Source: Clostridia bacterium
Lineage (GTDB): Bacteria; Bacillota; Clostridia; Oscillospirales; Acutalibacteraceae
Length of the DNA: 64,000 nt
Direction: 5' to 3'
NCBI GenBank assembly: GCA_017428085.1
Contig: JAFRRP010000025.1
Span: forward strand, 1-64,000
Shown piece by piece: positions 32,948 to 41,755 of this stretch. The translations under genes and the position numbers were made by a program. Below the pieces are notes generated by a model. That model was not told the origin of the DNA and ran no database searches. It was given only the letters and a program-made list of their open reading frames with translations. Every line of letters starts with the position of its first letter. The stretch's first letter is position 1.

Positions 32948-35302
32948 ATGATACTTTCTGAACGTTTTTTTAAGGCGGCAGACGAACTGAATAGCTTTGA
33001 AAGACACGTCAATGCGCCGTATATCAGAAAAAACTATGACCTGACAGGCGCCGTAAAAGCAGAGGTCGCCGTCGGCGCGACGGGCTTTTACGATCTGTTT
33101 GTCAACGGTCAAAAAATAACCAAGGGCCTTTTGGCGCCCTATATTTCCAACCCGGACCACGCGGTGTATTATGACCGTTATGAAGTGACGGAACGGCTGT
33201 TGAACGGCGAAAATGTCTTCGGACTGATCCTCGGCAACGGGATGCAGAACTGTCCGGGCGGCCGCGTATGGGACTTCGATATCGCGAAATTCCGCGGCGC
33301 GCCTTCTTTTGCTTTTTCGCTGACGGTGACCTATGCCGACGGCAGGGAGGAGACCTTTGAGGCGGACGAGAGCTTCCGCTGCGCCCCTTCCCCCATTCTG
33401 TTTGACGATCTGCGCGCCGGGTGCTTCTATGACGCGAATCTGGAACAGCCGGGATGGAACGCACCCGGATTTGACGACAGCGGCTGGCAGCCCGTGAAAA
33501 AGGCGGAAACGCCCCGCGGCGAATCCGTGGAATGCCATGCCGATCCCGTCGTCGTGACGGAGGAACGCGCCCCCGTGAAAGTATACGAGGGCGTGCTGTC
33601 CACGGATTTCGACAACCGCGAGAACATGCGGCTGGACACGCAATATAAATTCGACGTCCGAGGCAAAACGGGCGTGGTCTATGATTTCGGCGTCAACGTG
33701 GCCGGGATCATCCGCCTGAACATCGACGGCAAACCGGGGCGGAAAATACTGATCCAGCTCTGCGAGCATCAGAAGATCAACGGCGAGATCTGCAACAGGA
33801 GCATCGGCTCCTTCTACCCGGACGGCTACTGTCAGACGGTCTATTATATTTGCAAAGGGGAGCAGAAAGAGATCTTTGAGCCGCCCTTTACCTATTTCGG
33901 CTTCCGGTTCGCCGTGGTTTACGGCCTCACGCCGGAGCAGGTGAAACCGGAAACGGTGACCATGCTGGTGGCAAATTCCGATTTGAAGATGCGCGCTGAT
34001 TACGAATGCTCCGACGGGACGATGAACACGCTGCGGGATATGGCCCGCCGCAGCGACCTTGCCAATTTCGTCTATTTTCCCACCGACTGCCCGCACCGGG
34101 AAAAGAACGGCTGGACCGGCGACGCCGCGGTCTCCGCGGAACGCACGGTGCTGATGTATACGCCGGAAAAGAGCTATCTGGAATGGCTGGCCAATATCTG
34201 CCGGGCCCAGACGCAGCGCGGCAACATTCCCTGCATCATTCCCACCGGCGGCTGGGGCTACGGCTGGGGCAGCGGACCCGCGTGGGACAACGCGCTGACG
34301 GAGCTTTGCTGGCAGATGTATCGGGTGAGGGGAGAACTCTCCGCGGCGAAGCTGTGCAGCGAGGCCATGCTGCGCTACCTCTCCGTCATCCACCAGCGGC
34401 GCCGTCCGGACGGGCTCGTTACCGACGGTCTGGGCGACTGGCTGCAGCCCGGCAAGGGCGCGGGCGGCCATCTCTGCCCCACGGAACTGTCCAGCAGCAT
34501 CATGTGCATGTATATCGCGTGGAAATCCGCCCGGCTGTTTGACGCGCTTGGGTTGGAGCCGCACCGGGCTTTTGCCGAAACGGTTTACCGGGAGTTCCGC
34601 GCCGCGATCCGCGCTTCGCAGATCGATTTCGTCACCATGACCGCCCGCGCGCGCTGCCAGACGGCGCAGGCCATGTGCATCTATTATAACGTCTTCGACG
34701 AGGCGGAAAAGCCCGCCGCCTGCCGGTCGCTGGTGGAGATGATCCACGAGAAGGGCGACCATTTCGACACGGGTATGCTGGGGGTGCGCGTCATCTTCCA
34801 CGTCCTTTCCGACTGCGGCGAGGGAGCTTTGGCCTATCATATGATCACAAGGGAGGACTGGCCTTCCTACGGCTCCATGATCAAACAGGGCTTAACGGCT
34901 TTGGGCGAGGACTTTATTCCGCCGGAGGATTGGGACGATCCCAACTCGCTGAACCACCACTTCATGGGCGATTTCTCCAACTGGTTCCTGCAGCGGGTGG
35001 CGGGCATCCGCGTCAACCCGCGGCTGACCGGGCCCGACGAGATCGATATCGCGCCGGATTTCCTGCCGCAGCTTTCCTTCGCGAAAGCGCATTACGACGC
35101 GCCCGCCGGGACCGTCCGCGTGTACTGGTACCGGGAAGAGGACGCGGTGAAGCTGTCGGTGGAATGCCCCGACGCGGTAAAGGGCTATATCGAGCTGCCG
35201 CGCGGCTACGTCTTCCACGACGAAACCGACCGGTGGAGCAACCTCCACGGGGCAAAACGTACGCCGCTGAAAACAGGCGTGTGGACGGCGAAAGTGATTT
35301 GA
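32948..35302 (+). CDS. Alpha-L-rhamnosidase (GH78)
   Basis: 784 aa from ATG 32948 (GGAGGG upstream). Hydrolyses terminal alpha-L-rhamnose. Follows the GH78 plan: N-terminal beta-sandwich domains (GATGFYDLFVNGQKI, YISNPDHAVYYDRYEVT), then the catalytic (alpha/alpha)6 barrel with DCPHREKNGWTGD (about 380-392, containing catalytic acidic residues) and a C-terminal beta domain. No signal peptide, so it probably acts inside the cell on imported glycosides. The GH39-like gene follows 16 bases downstream. Confidence 0.9.
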   Translation: MILSERFFKAADELNSFERHVNAPYIRKNYDLTGAVKAEVAVGATGFYDLFVNGQKITKGLLAPYISNPDHAVYYDRYEVTERLLNGENVFGLILGNGMQNCPGGRVWDFDIAKFRGAPSFAFSLTVTYADGREETFEADESFRCAPSPILFDDLRAGCFYDANLEQPGWNAPGFDDSGWQPVKKAETPRGESVECHADPVVVTEERAPVKVYEGVLSTDFDNRENMRLDTQYKFDVRGKTGVVYDFGVNVAGIIRLNIDGKPGRKILIQLCEHQKINGEICNRSIGSFYPDGYCQTVYYICKGEQKEIFEPPFTYFGFRFAVVYGLTPEQVKPETVTMLVANSDLKMRADYECSDGTMNTLRDMARRSDLANFVYFPTDCPHREKNGWTGDAAVSAERTVLMYTPEKSYLEWLANICRAQTQRGNIPCIIPTGGWGYGWGSGPAWDNALTELCWQMYRVRGELSAAKLCSEAMLRYLSVIHQRRRPDGLVTDGLGDWLQPGKGAGGHLCPTELSSSIMCMYIAWKSARLFDALGLEPHRAFAETVYREFRAAIRASQIDFVTMTARARCQTAQAMCIYYNVFDEAEKPAACRSLVEMIHEKGDHFDTGMLGVRVIFHVLSDCGEGALAYHMITREDWPSYGSMIKQGLTALGEDFIPPEDWDDPNSLNHHFMGDFSNWFLQRVAGIRVNPRLTGPDEIDIAPDFLPQLSFAKAHYDAPAGTVRVYWYREEDAVKLSVECPDAVKGYIELPRGYVFHDETDRWSNLHGAKRTPLKTGVWTAKVI

Positions 35303-35318
35303 AAAGCAGGGAAACGCT

Positions 35319-36659
35319 ATGGAGTTTGATTTCGGGAGCGTCATTGGTAAGATAAAGCCGGTACATGGGGTCAACAACGCCGCCCGGCAGACGGATTACG
35401 GGCCTCTGCTGCCCGCGTTCGCCGATCTGCACGTGCCGTTTTCCCGTCTCCACGATACCGGCGGCCCTTACGGCGGCTGTCATTACGTGGATATCGCCAA
35501 CGTGTTCCCGGATTTCTCCGCCGCCCCGGACGATCCCGCCTCCTATGATTTCACGCTGACGGACTGTTATATCCGACCTTTGGTCGAGGCGGACATAAAG
35601 GTGATGTACCGCCTTGGGACCACAATTGAGCACGAGCCGAAGAAGTACCGGATCTACGCCCCTTCCGACCCGGAAAAGTGGGCGGATGTGGCGGAACATA
35701 TCGTGCGCCACTACAACGACGGCTGGGCGGACGGATTCCGCTGGAACATTCTCTATTGGGAGATCTGGAACGAGCCGGACGGACTGAACCCCGCCTGCGA
35801 GCCCAACGGCTGCCCGAACTGGATCGGCACCGCGGAGGACTACTACCGCCTGTACAGCCTTACCGCCAACCGGATCAAGCGCCTGCACCCGGAGGTCAAA
35901 GTCGGCGGGTATTCGTCGTGCTATATCCTCGGCAAATTCGACAACGGCCGCTGGGAGGCGGGCGACGCCTCCTATTTTACGGATTTCCTGCGATACATCT
36001 CCGCGGAGGAGACGAAAGCCCCGCTGGATTTCTTCACCTGGCACGGCTATCTCGGCCAGCGGTATCTGGAAAAGATCGAGATCGAAAGCCGCTTTGTGGA
36101 CGAAACGCTGAACCGTTACGGCTTCACGAAGACCGAGCGCATCGACGCGGAATGGAATATCAATATCTGCGACGTGGAAACGGACGACCGCCGCACGCAG
36201 TACTATATCAATTACCGCAATGAAAAAGGCGCGTCCCACTGCGCCGCCGCGCTGTTCGAGATGCAGCGCTGTCCGGTGGACGCCGCCATGTTCTACGAGA
36301 CCCAGCTGTGGAAGGCCTACGGCTGCCTGTTCCACGTGCCCTCGCTGCAGCCGACGAAGACGTATTTCGCGTTCCAACAGTTCGGCGAGCTGTACGCGCT
36401 GGGGAAGTGGTGCGGCTGCGCACGGGAGGGCTTCGTTTACGCCTGCGCCGCCACCGACGGAAAAACGGACATGCTGGCCTTTGCCAATATCGGCACGCAA
36501 GAAGCGACCGTCAAACTCGATTTTCGGAACCTGCACGGGAATCACGCCGCATTATTGCTCTGCGACCGCGACCATGATTATGAAGTCGTTGGCAACGGCG
36601 AAATCTTCTCCGGAATCACTCTTCCGCCATATTCTTTCGCGACAATACGGGTATCTTAG
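35319..36659 (+). CDS. GH39-like glycoside hydrolase (beta-xylosidase type)
   Basis: 446 aa. Clan-A (beta/alpha)8 barrel with acid/base in WEIWNEPD (Glu about 151) and nucleophile in DAEWN (Glu about 278), preceded by the opening IGKIKPVHGVNNA typical of GH39-related enzymes. GH39 members cut beta-xylosides or iduronides; some relatives act on arabinosides or other sugars, so specificity is open. No signal peptide. In an operon with the rhamnosidase, suggesting stepwise intracellular breakdown of a rhamnose-containing plant glycan or glycoside; no transporter gene is nearby. Confidence 0.78.
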   Translation: MEFDFGSVIGKIKPVHGVNNAARQTDYGPLLPAFADLHVPFSRLHDTGGPYGGCHYVDIANVFPDFSAAPDDPASYDFTLTDCYIRPLVEADIKVMYRLGTTIEHEPKKYRIYAPSDPEKWADVAEHIVRHYNDGWADGFRWNILYWEIWNEPDGLNPACEPNGCPNWIGTAEDYYRLYSLTANRIKRLHPEVKVGGYSSCYILGKFDNGRWEAGDASYFTDFLRYISAEETKAPLDFFTWHGYLGQRYLEKIEIESRFVDETLNRYGFTKTERIDAEWNINICDVETDDRRTQYYINYRNEKGASHCAAALFEMQRCPVDAAMFYETQLWKAYGCLFHVPSLQPTKTYFAFQQFGELYALGKWCGCAREGFVYACAATDGKTDMLAFANIGTQEATVKLDFRNLHGNHAALLLCDRDHDYEVVGNGEIFSGITLPPYSFATIRVS

Positions 36660-36675
36660 CTTTTTTTCAAAACTC

Positions 36676-36708
36676 AAAACAAAAAACGCCGGTCTTTCGA
36701 CCGGCGCG
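36676..36708 (-). terminator. Intrinsic terminator between convergent genes
   Basis: Stem CGCCGGTC (36687-36694) / GACCGGCG (36699-36706). On the minus strand followed by TTTTTTGTTTTGAG, closing the dehydrogenase gene; on the plus side the T tract is weak. Confidence 0.75.
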
Positions 36709-36724
36709 TGTTTCATAAAATCGT

Positions 36725-37831
36725 TTACGCTTCCCAGGGGAATTTGTAATCGAGGTTCAGCTCGTCGCGGACCGCGTTGAATTCCGCCTGCACGGATTCG
36801 TTGATCGGCACGCCGTCGGCGCGGCTGAGGCGGATGATGTGCTCCTTTTCGCCCGCGGTATAGATACGCTCTTCGCCGGGCGCCTTTCTGGAGGCGCGGA
36901 CCGCGCGGAGGATCTCGCCGGCCTTCTGACGGCACAGCGCTTCGCCGAGGAAGTGGTTCGTATCAATGGCGATGAAGAAGTGGCCGAGGTGATAGGGGCG
37001 GATGTTGCCGTTCTCGTCCTTGCCGTCCAGGTCTTTGCCGTAAGCGCCGTCCTGCAGCACCGCGGAGAGCAGTTCCACGACCATGGCGTAGCCGTAGCCC
37101 TTGTAGCCGCCCAGGTCCTCGCCGATACCGCCCAGCGTCGTCAGGGCCGCCGTGCCGTTGCGGATCTTTTTCAGCGCGATGCCGGCGTCGCCTGTTACAG
37201 GGTCGCCGTCGATGCTGATGATAGTGCCGGGATGCACCTCTTCGCCGATCCTGGCGTAATATTCGATCTTGCCGTTCTGCGTGATGGAGGTGGCGCAGTC
37301 CAGCAGGAAGTCGAAGTCCTCGTCGGTGGGGATGCCCACGGTCAGCGGGTTGGTGCCGAACATGCCTTCCACGCCGAAGGTGGGGGCGACGGAGGGACGG
37401 GCGTTGGTGCCGGTGATGCCGATGCAGCCCTGCTTGCAGGCCATCCAGGGATAGTAACCCGCGATGCCGTAGTGGCAGGAGTTGCGCACGACCACCATGC
37501 CCATGCCGTATTTCTTGGCCTTGTCAATGGCCATCTGGTTGGCTTTATAGCTGATGACCTGGCCCATGCCGTCGTGGCCGTCTACCACGGCGCAGCAGCC
37601 GTCGTCCTTGATGATCTCAAAGTTGGTGACGGGATTCTGGATACCGGCCTTGATGCGGTCCAGATAGATGGGCTTGAAGCGGTTGCAGCCGTGGGACTCG
37701 ATGCCGCGCTTGTCGCTTTCCAGCAGAACGTCCGCGCAGATCTTCGCGTCCTCTTCCGGTACGCCGTAGCCCTTGAACGCGTCCACGACGAAATTGGTGA
37801 CAAGGTCCCAATTTACGATTACTTTAGGCAT
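36725..37831 (-). CDS. Malate/L-lactate dehydrogenase family (Ldh2/MdH) oxidoreductase
   Basis: 368 aa from ATG 37831 with AGGAGGATC upstream. NAD(P)-dependent 2-hydroxyacid dehydrogenase of the Ldh_2 fold, unrelated to classical LDH. Family marks: ADVLLESDKRGIESHG near residue 35, RNSCHYGIAGYY with the active-site His, TGTNARPSVAPTFG and GGYKGYGYAMVVE. Members reduce or oxidise malate, lactate, ureidoglycolate or sugar acids, so the substrate is undecided. Single gene with a strong promoter covered by a perfect palindrome (see 37872), hence probably tightly regulated. Confidence 0.88.
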   Translation of the reverse strand: MPKVIVNWDLVTNFVVDAFKGYGVPEEDAKICADVLLESDKRGIESHGCNRFKPIYLDRIKAGIQNPVTNFEIIKDDGCCAVVDGHDGMGQVISYKANQMAIDKAKKYGMGMVVVRNSCHYGIAGYYPWMACKQGCIGITGTNARPSVAPTFGVEGMFGTNPLTVGIPTDEDFDFLLDCATSITQNGKIEYYARIGEEVHPGTIISIDGDPVTGDAGIALKKIRNGTAALTTLGGIGEDLGGYKGYGYAMVVELLSAVLQDGAYGKDLDGKDENGNIRPYHLGHFFIAIDTNHFLGEALCRQKAGEILRAVRASRKAPGEERIYTAGEKEHIIRLSRADGVPINESVQAEFNAVRDELNLDYKFPWEA

Positions 37832-37871
37832 AATACTGATCCTCCTGAATCGATTTGTTAATTTATTAACC

Positions 37872-37890
37872 ATGCGATATTATATCGCAT
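37872..37890. promoter_or_regulatory. Perfect 19-base palindrome: candidate operator
   Basis: ATGCGATATTATATCGCAT is fully self-complementary around a central T and contains the -10 element of the dehydrogenase promoter. Confidence 0.6.
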
Positions 37891-37908
37891 ATGGTGTCGT
37901 TTTGTCAA
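37879..37908 (-). promoter_or_regulatory. Promoter of the Ldh2-family gene
   Basis: Minus strand: TTGACA (37908-37903), 18-bp spacer, TATAAT (37884-37879). Confidence 0.75.
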
Positions 37909-38053
37909 TTGATAAAATGCAATATTTTACAAAAATCGCGCATTGTTTTTGTGAAAAATGAATATCGATCGACCGAAAAGCCCTGTGTTTTTCCGGTTGT
38001 TTGATCGCTTCGATAATAGATCCGTTTGTCCGCGTGATGTGGGAGGGGCTGTA

Positions 38054-38554
38054 ATGGGTTACTTTTATCACAAATTTGAATCTGATCCTCTCGACAAGCT
38101 CTATGAGCTGTTGGAGGACGTCACGCCTCTGCCTTCGGACTGCGGCGCGCTGTGCGGAGGCGCCTGCTGTAAGGGCGGCGGGGGAGACGGGATGCTTTTG
38201 TTCCCGGGCGAACGTGCGTTTTTTGACGGCAGGGACGACTTTATGCTGCTGAGCGACGAGCGATACGACTGCGACGCGGTCGTCTGTTCCGGTTCCTGCG
38301 ACAGGTCGAAACGGCCTCTGTCCTGCCGCATCTATCCTTATTTCTTTTACGTTTCGCAAAGCGGTTCCGTGACCGTTGAAAACGACCTGCGCGCCATCGG
38401 GCGCTGCCCGCTGACGGAACAGGAATATCAAGTGAATAAACAGTTTTTACGCCGTATGCGGATGTGTGCGAAAATCGTTGAAAACGATCGGGAACTGTAT
38501 GGATTTGTCGGGCGTATTTCCGCGCTGCTGACCGATTTCGGCCCGCTGGCCTGA
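38054..38554 (+). CDS. Cysteine-cluster protein (YkgJ-like)
   Basis: 166 aa from ATG 38054, which has GGGAGGGG six bases upstream. Cysteine clusters CGALCGGACCKGGG (about 28-41) and CDAVVCSGSCDRSKRPLSCRIYP (about 75-98) resemble the YkgJ/Fe-S or zinc-binding cluster family, whose function is not established. The RPLSCRIYP end of the motif is diagnostic. No signal peptide or membrane helix. It stands alone between divergent and downstream promoters. Confidence 0.65.
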   Translation: MGYFYHKFESDPLDKLYELLEDVTPLPSDCGALCGGACCKGGGGDGMLLFPGERAFFDGRDDFMLLSDERYDCDAVVCSGSCDRSKRPLSCRIYPYFFYVSQSGSVTVENDLRAIGRCPLTEQEYQVNKQFLRRMRMCAKIVENDRELYGFVGRISALLTDFGPLA

Positions 38555-38617
38555 CAAGATCGTCAAAAATATAACAATAATTTCTTGCGCGTATAAGAAA
38601 AAATTGTGAATTATGTA

Positions 38618-38646
38618 TTGATTTATTTTGTCCGCGATATTATAAT
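38618..38646 (+). promoter_or_regulatory. Promoter of the GlpABC-like operon
   Basis: TTGATT (38618-38623), 17-bp spacer, TATAAT (38641-38646). ATTGAT at 38617 and ATCAAT at 38645 form a wide dyad across the promoter. Confidence 0.65.
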
Positions 38647-38688
38647 CAATATTTGTAAGATTATTCTCAAAAAAAGGAGTTGTTTGAT

Positions 38689-40122
38689 ATGTGCTATGAC
38701 GTTGCAATTATCGGCGCCGGCGTGATCGGCGCGTTAACTGCAAGAGAACTTTCCCGTTACAAACTCAAAACCGCTTTGCTGGAAGCCCGTCACGACGTTG
38801 CCATGGGCGCTACCAAGGCGAACAGCGCCATCGTGCACGCCGGTTTCGACGCCATGCCCGGCACGCTGAAGGCCTCCTTCAACGTCAAGGGCTGCGAGAT
38901 GATGCCCGGCGTGTGCAAGGAGCTTTCCGTTCCCTACAAGAACAACGGCTCGCTGGTGGTGGCCTTCTCCGAGGAGGAGATGGAGACCGTCAAAAAGCTG
39001 TATGACCGCGGTATCGCCAACGGCGTCCCGCAGCTCTCTGTCATCGGCAAGGACGAGCTGAAGGCGCTGGAGCCCAATCTGGCGGATAACGTCTGCGGCG
39101 CGCTGCGCGCCGAAAGCGCCGGGATCGTCTGCCCCTACGAGCTGACGATCGCCGCCACCGAGAACGCCGTCACCAACGGCGTGGACTGCATCCGCGACGC
39201 GAAGGTGGAAGCCATCGATTTCGCGGACGGTGTGTTTACGCTGAAGACGGCTGCCGGCGACATCAAAACGAAATATGTGATCGACGCGGCCGGCGTGCAT
39301 TCCGACGATATCGCCCGCATGATCGGCGACGAATCCGTGGAGATCGTGGTACGTCGCGGCGAGTATTTCATTCTCGATAAATCCGTGGGTAACACCGTTT
39401 CCCACACCATTTTCCAGTGCCCCACCAAGATGGGTAAGGGCATCCTCGTGTCCCCCACGGTGGACGGCAACCTGCTGATCGGCCCGACGGCGGAAGAGAT
39501 CGACGACAAGGACGACGTCTCCACCACGCCTTCCGGCCTGCGCGACGTCAAGACCTTCTCGGTCAAGAGCTGCCCGTCGGTTTCCACGCGCAACGCCATC
39601 ACATCCTTCTCCGGCAACCGCGCGCACCCCGTGACGGACGACTTTATCCTCGGTCCCAGCAAGGTGAACCCGCAGTTCATCCACGCCAGCGGCATCGAGT
39701 CGCCCGGCCTGTCCTCCGCCCCCGCCATCGCCGTGTATCTGGCGAAGGTGGTGACGGATGCCATCGGCAACGTGGAAGCTAACGAGAGCTTCAACGGCGA
39801 GCGCAAGGAGGTCTTCCGCTTCCGCCACGCCACCGATGAGGAACGCGCCGCCGCCATTGCGAGGAACCCCGCCTACGGCCGCATCATCTGCCGCTGCGAG
39901 ACGGTCACCGAGGGCGAGATCATCGACGCCATCCGGGCTCCGGCCGGTGCCCGCGACGTGGACGGCGTAAAGCGCAGAACGAGAGCCGGTATGGGACGCT
40001 GTCAGGGCGGCTTCTGCGGCTCCAAGGTCGTGGAGATCCTGGCCCGCGAGTTGGGCTGCGAGATCAACGACATCACCAAGTTCGGCGACGGCTCCAACAT
40101 CCTGTTTGACAAGACGAAATAA
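38689..40122 (+). CDS. FAD-dependent oxidoreductase, GlpA-like, with BFD-type [2Fe-2S] domain
   Basis: 477 aa from ATG 38689 (AGGAG 9 bases upstream). N-terminal DAO-type FAD fold with DVAIIGAGVIGALTA, a C-terminal bacterioferredoxin-ferredoxin-like Fe-S domain with CRCE...RTRAGMGRCQGGFC. This is the layout of anaerobic glycerol-3-phosphate dehydrogenase subunit A in Clostridia. With the next two genes it makes an A/B/C set that oxidises glycerol-3-phosphate, or a related hydroxy-compound, to the keto form. Glycerol kinase and facilitator genes are not in view, so the substrate is inferred. Confidence 0.82.
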   Translation: MCYDVAIIGAGVIGALTARELSRYKLKTALLEARHDVAMGATKANSAIVHAGFDAMPGTLKASFNVKGCEMMPGVCKELSVPYKNNGSLVVAFSEEEMETVKKLYDRGIANGVPQLSVIGKDELKALEPNLADNVCGALRAESAGIVCPYELTIAATENAVTNGVDCIRDAKVEAIDFADGVFTLKTAAGDIKTKYVIDAAGVHSDDIARMIGDESVEIVVRRGEYFILDKSVGNTVSHTIFQCPTKMGKGILVSPTVDGNLLIGPTAEEIDDKDDVSTTPSGLRDVKTFSVKSCPSVSTRNAITSFSGNRAHPVTDDFILGPSKVNPQFIHASGIESPGLSSAPAIAVYLAKVVTDAIGNVEANESFNGERKEVFRFRHATDEERAAAIARNPAYGRIICRCETVTEGEIIDAIRAPAGARDVDGVKRRTRAGMGRCQGGFCGSKVVEILARELGCEINDITKFGDGSNILFDKTK

Positions 40123-40137
40123 GAGGGGGATAATACG

Positions 40138-41391
40138 ATGATGAATTACGATCTTGTGGTAGTCGGCGGCGGCCCCGCCGGTATGGCCGCGGCTCTGAAA
40201 GCGAAAGAGTGCGGCGTGGAAAGCATTATCATCCTCGAAAGAGCCGAAACGCTGGGCGGTATTCTGGAACAGTGCATCCACTCCGGCTTCGGTCTGACCT
40301 ATTTCGGCGAGGAGCTGTCCGGCCCCGAATATGCCGCGCGCTTCATCGAAATGGTGGAAAAGACCGACATCACGGTGAAGACCGATGCGATGGTACTGGA
40401 TATCAGCGAGAGCAATCTGGTGACCGCCGTCAACAAAAAGGACGGCCTGCTGAAGATCCAGGCGAAGGCCGTCGTGCTGGCCATGGGCTGCCGCGAGCGG
40501 CCCCGCGGCGCGTTGGAGATCGCCGGCAGCCGCTGCTCCGGCATCATGACCGCCGGTACCGCGCAGAAGTACGTGAATCTTGACGGCTATATGCCCGGCA
40601 AAAAAGTCGTGATCCTCGGCTCCGGCGACATCGGCCTGATCATGGCCAGAAGAATGACGCTGGAGGGCGCCGAGGTCAAGGTGGTCTGTGAATTGATGCC
40701 CTTCTCCGGCGGCCTGAACCGGAATATCGTGCAGTGCCTGAACGACTACAACATCCCGCTGCGCCTTTCCACCACCGTGGTGGAGTGCCACGGTAAGGAC
40801 AGACTGGAAGGCGTGACCATCGCGCAGGTGGACGACAAGCTGCAGCCCATCGAATCCACCAAGGAATACATCGAGTGCGACACGCTGATGCTGTCCGTCG
40901 GCCTGATCCCCGAAAACGAGCTGACCAAGAACGTGGGCATCGCCATCGACCGCGTCACCAACGGCGCCGTCGTGGACGAGATGCGCCAGACCGACCACAA
41001 GGGCGTGTTTGCCTGCGGCAATGTGCTGCACGTGCATGACCTGGTCGATTTCGTGACCATGGAAAGCCAGTTGGCCGGACAGGGCGCCGCGGAGTACATC
41101 CTGAACGGCGAGAAGGAGACGGTCTACGTCAACTCCACCACCGGCAACGGCGTGCGGTATCTGGTGCCGCAGCGCGTGAACATCAAAAACGGCAACGACG
41201 TGAAGCTGTATTTCCGCGTCGGTAAAATCTATAAAAACGCGAAGGTCGTGCTGGAGTGCGACGGCGAGGTGATCTCCTCGAAGAAGAAGGTCAAGCTGGC
41301 CCCCGGCGAGATGGAGAACGTGGTGATCCCCGCGGACGTCCTCGCCAAAATGAATGAAAACAGCACCATCGTTGTGAGAGTGGAGGAATAA
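40138..41391 (+). CDS. FAD/NAD(P)-disulfide-type oxidoreductase (second Glp-like subunit)
   Basis: 417 aa. Pyridine-nucleotide oxidoreductase fold: DLVVVGGGPAGMAAALKAK at the N-terminus binds FAD, VVILGSGDIGLIMARRM (about residue 155) binds NAD(P), and GVFACGNVLHVHD (about 288) is the second FAD contact. CIHSGFG near residue 46 is conserved in this clostridial family. Takes electrons from the GlpA-like subunit. Start is ATG 40138 or the adjacent ATG 40141, after GAGGGGG. Confidence 0.82.
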   Translation: MMNYDLVVVGGGPAGMAAALKAKECGVESIIILERAETLGGILEQCIHSGFGLTYFGEELSGPEYAARFIEMVEKTDITVKTDAMVLDISESNLVTAVNKKDGLLKIQAKAVVLAMGCRERPRGALEIAGSRCSGIMTAGTAQKYVNLDGYMPGKKVVILGSGDIGLIMARRMTLEGAEVKVVCELMPFSGGLNRNIVQCLNDYNIPLRLSTTVVECHGKDRLEGVTIAQVDDKLQPIESTKEYIECDTLMLSVGLIPENELTKNVGIAIDRVTNGAVVDEMRQTDHKGVFACGNVLHVHDLVDFVTMESQLAGQGAAEYILNGEKETVYVNSTTGNGVRYLVPQRVNIKNGNDVKLYFRVGKIYKNAKVVLECDGEVISSKKKVKLAPGEMENVVIPADVLAKMNENSTIVVRVEE

Positions 41392-41394
41392 GCC

Positions 41395-41748
41395 ATGAAA
41401 AGAGATCTTACCTGTGTCGCATGCCCTCTCGGCTGCCAGATAACGGTTGAATACGAGGGGACGGAAGTCCTCTCTGTGACGGGCAACACCTGCAAGCGCG
41501 GCGACGCCTACGCCAGAACGGAGATCGTCAACCCCACCCGCAACATCGCCTCCACTGTGAAGGTGGTCGGCGGGGCGCATCCCGTCGTGCCGGTGAAGAC
41601 CTCCGCGCCCATCCCGAAGACCATGATCTTCGACTGCATGAAGGAGATCAACAAGGCGTGCGTGAACGCGCCCGTTTCCATCGGTCAGGTCATCATCCCC
41701 GACGTGCTTGGCACCGGCGTGGACATCGTCGCCACCAACATCGATTGA
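41395..41748 (+). CDS. DUF1667 Fe-S/zinc protein of the Glp-like operon
   Basis: 117 aa. Four cysteines in CVACPLGCQI and GNTCKRGDAYA suggest a small metal or [4Fe-4S] site. DUF1667 proteins regularly follow the two FAD oxidoreductases in clostridial glycerol-3-phosphate loci and probably act as the third subunit. Begins 3 bases after the preceding stop, within the same transcript. Confidence 0.85.
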   Translation: MKRDLTCVACPLGCQITVEYEGTEVLSVTGNTCKRGDAYARTEIVNPTRNIASTVKVVGGAHPVVPVKTSAPIPKTMIFDCMKEINKACVNAPVSIGQVIIPDVLGTGVDIVATNID

Positions 41749-41755
41749 GTTGCCG

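Noticed and set aside
32915..34840. A 641-codon minus-strand frame opposite the rhamnosidase
   Set aside because: Shadow of the GH78 gene, which has clear family motifs and a ribosome binding site.
38734..41580. A 948-codon open frame on the minus strand antisense to the GlpABC-like genes
   Set aside because: Repetitive Gly/His/Asp/Val composition and no family motifs; it mirrors GC-rich third positions of the real genes opposite.
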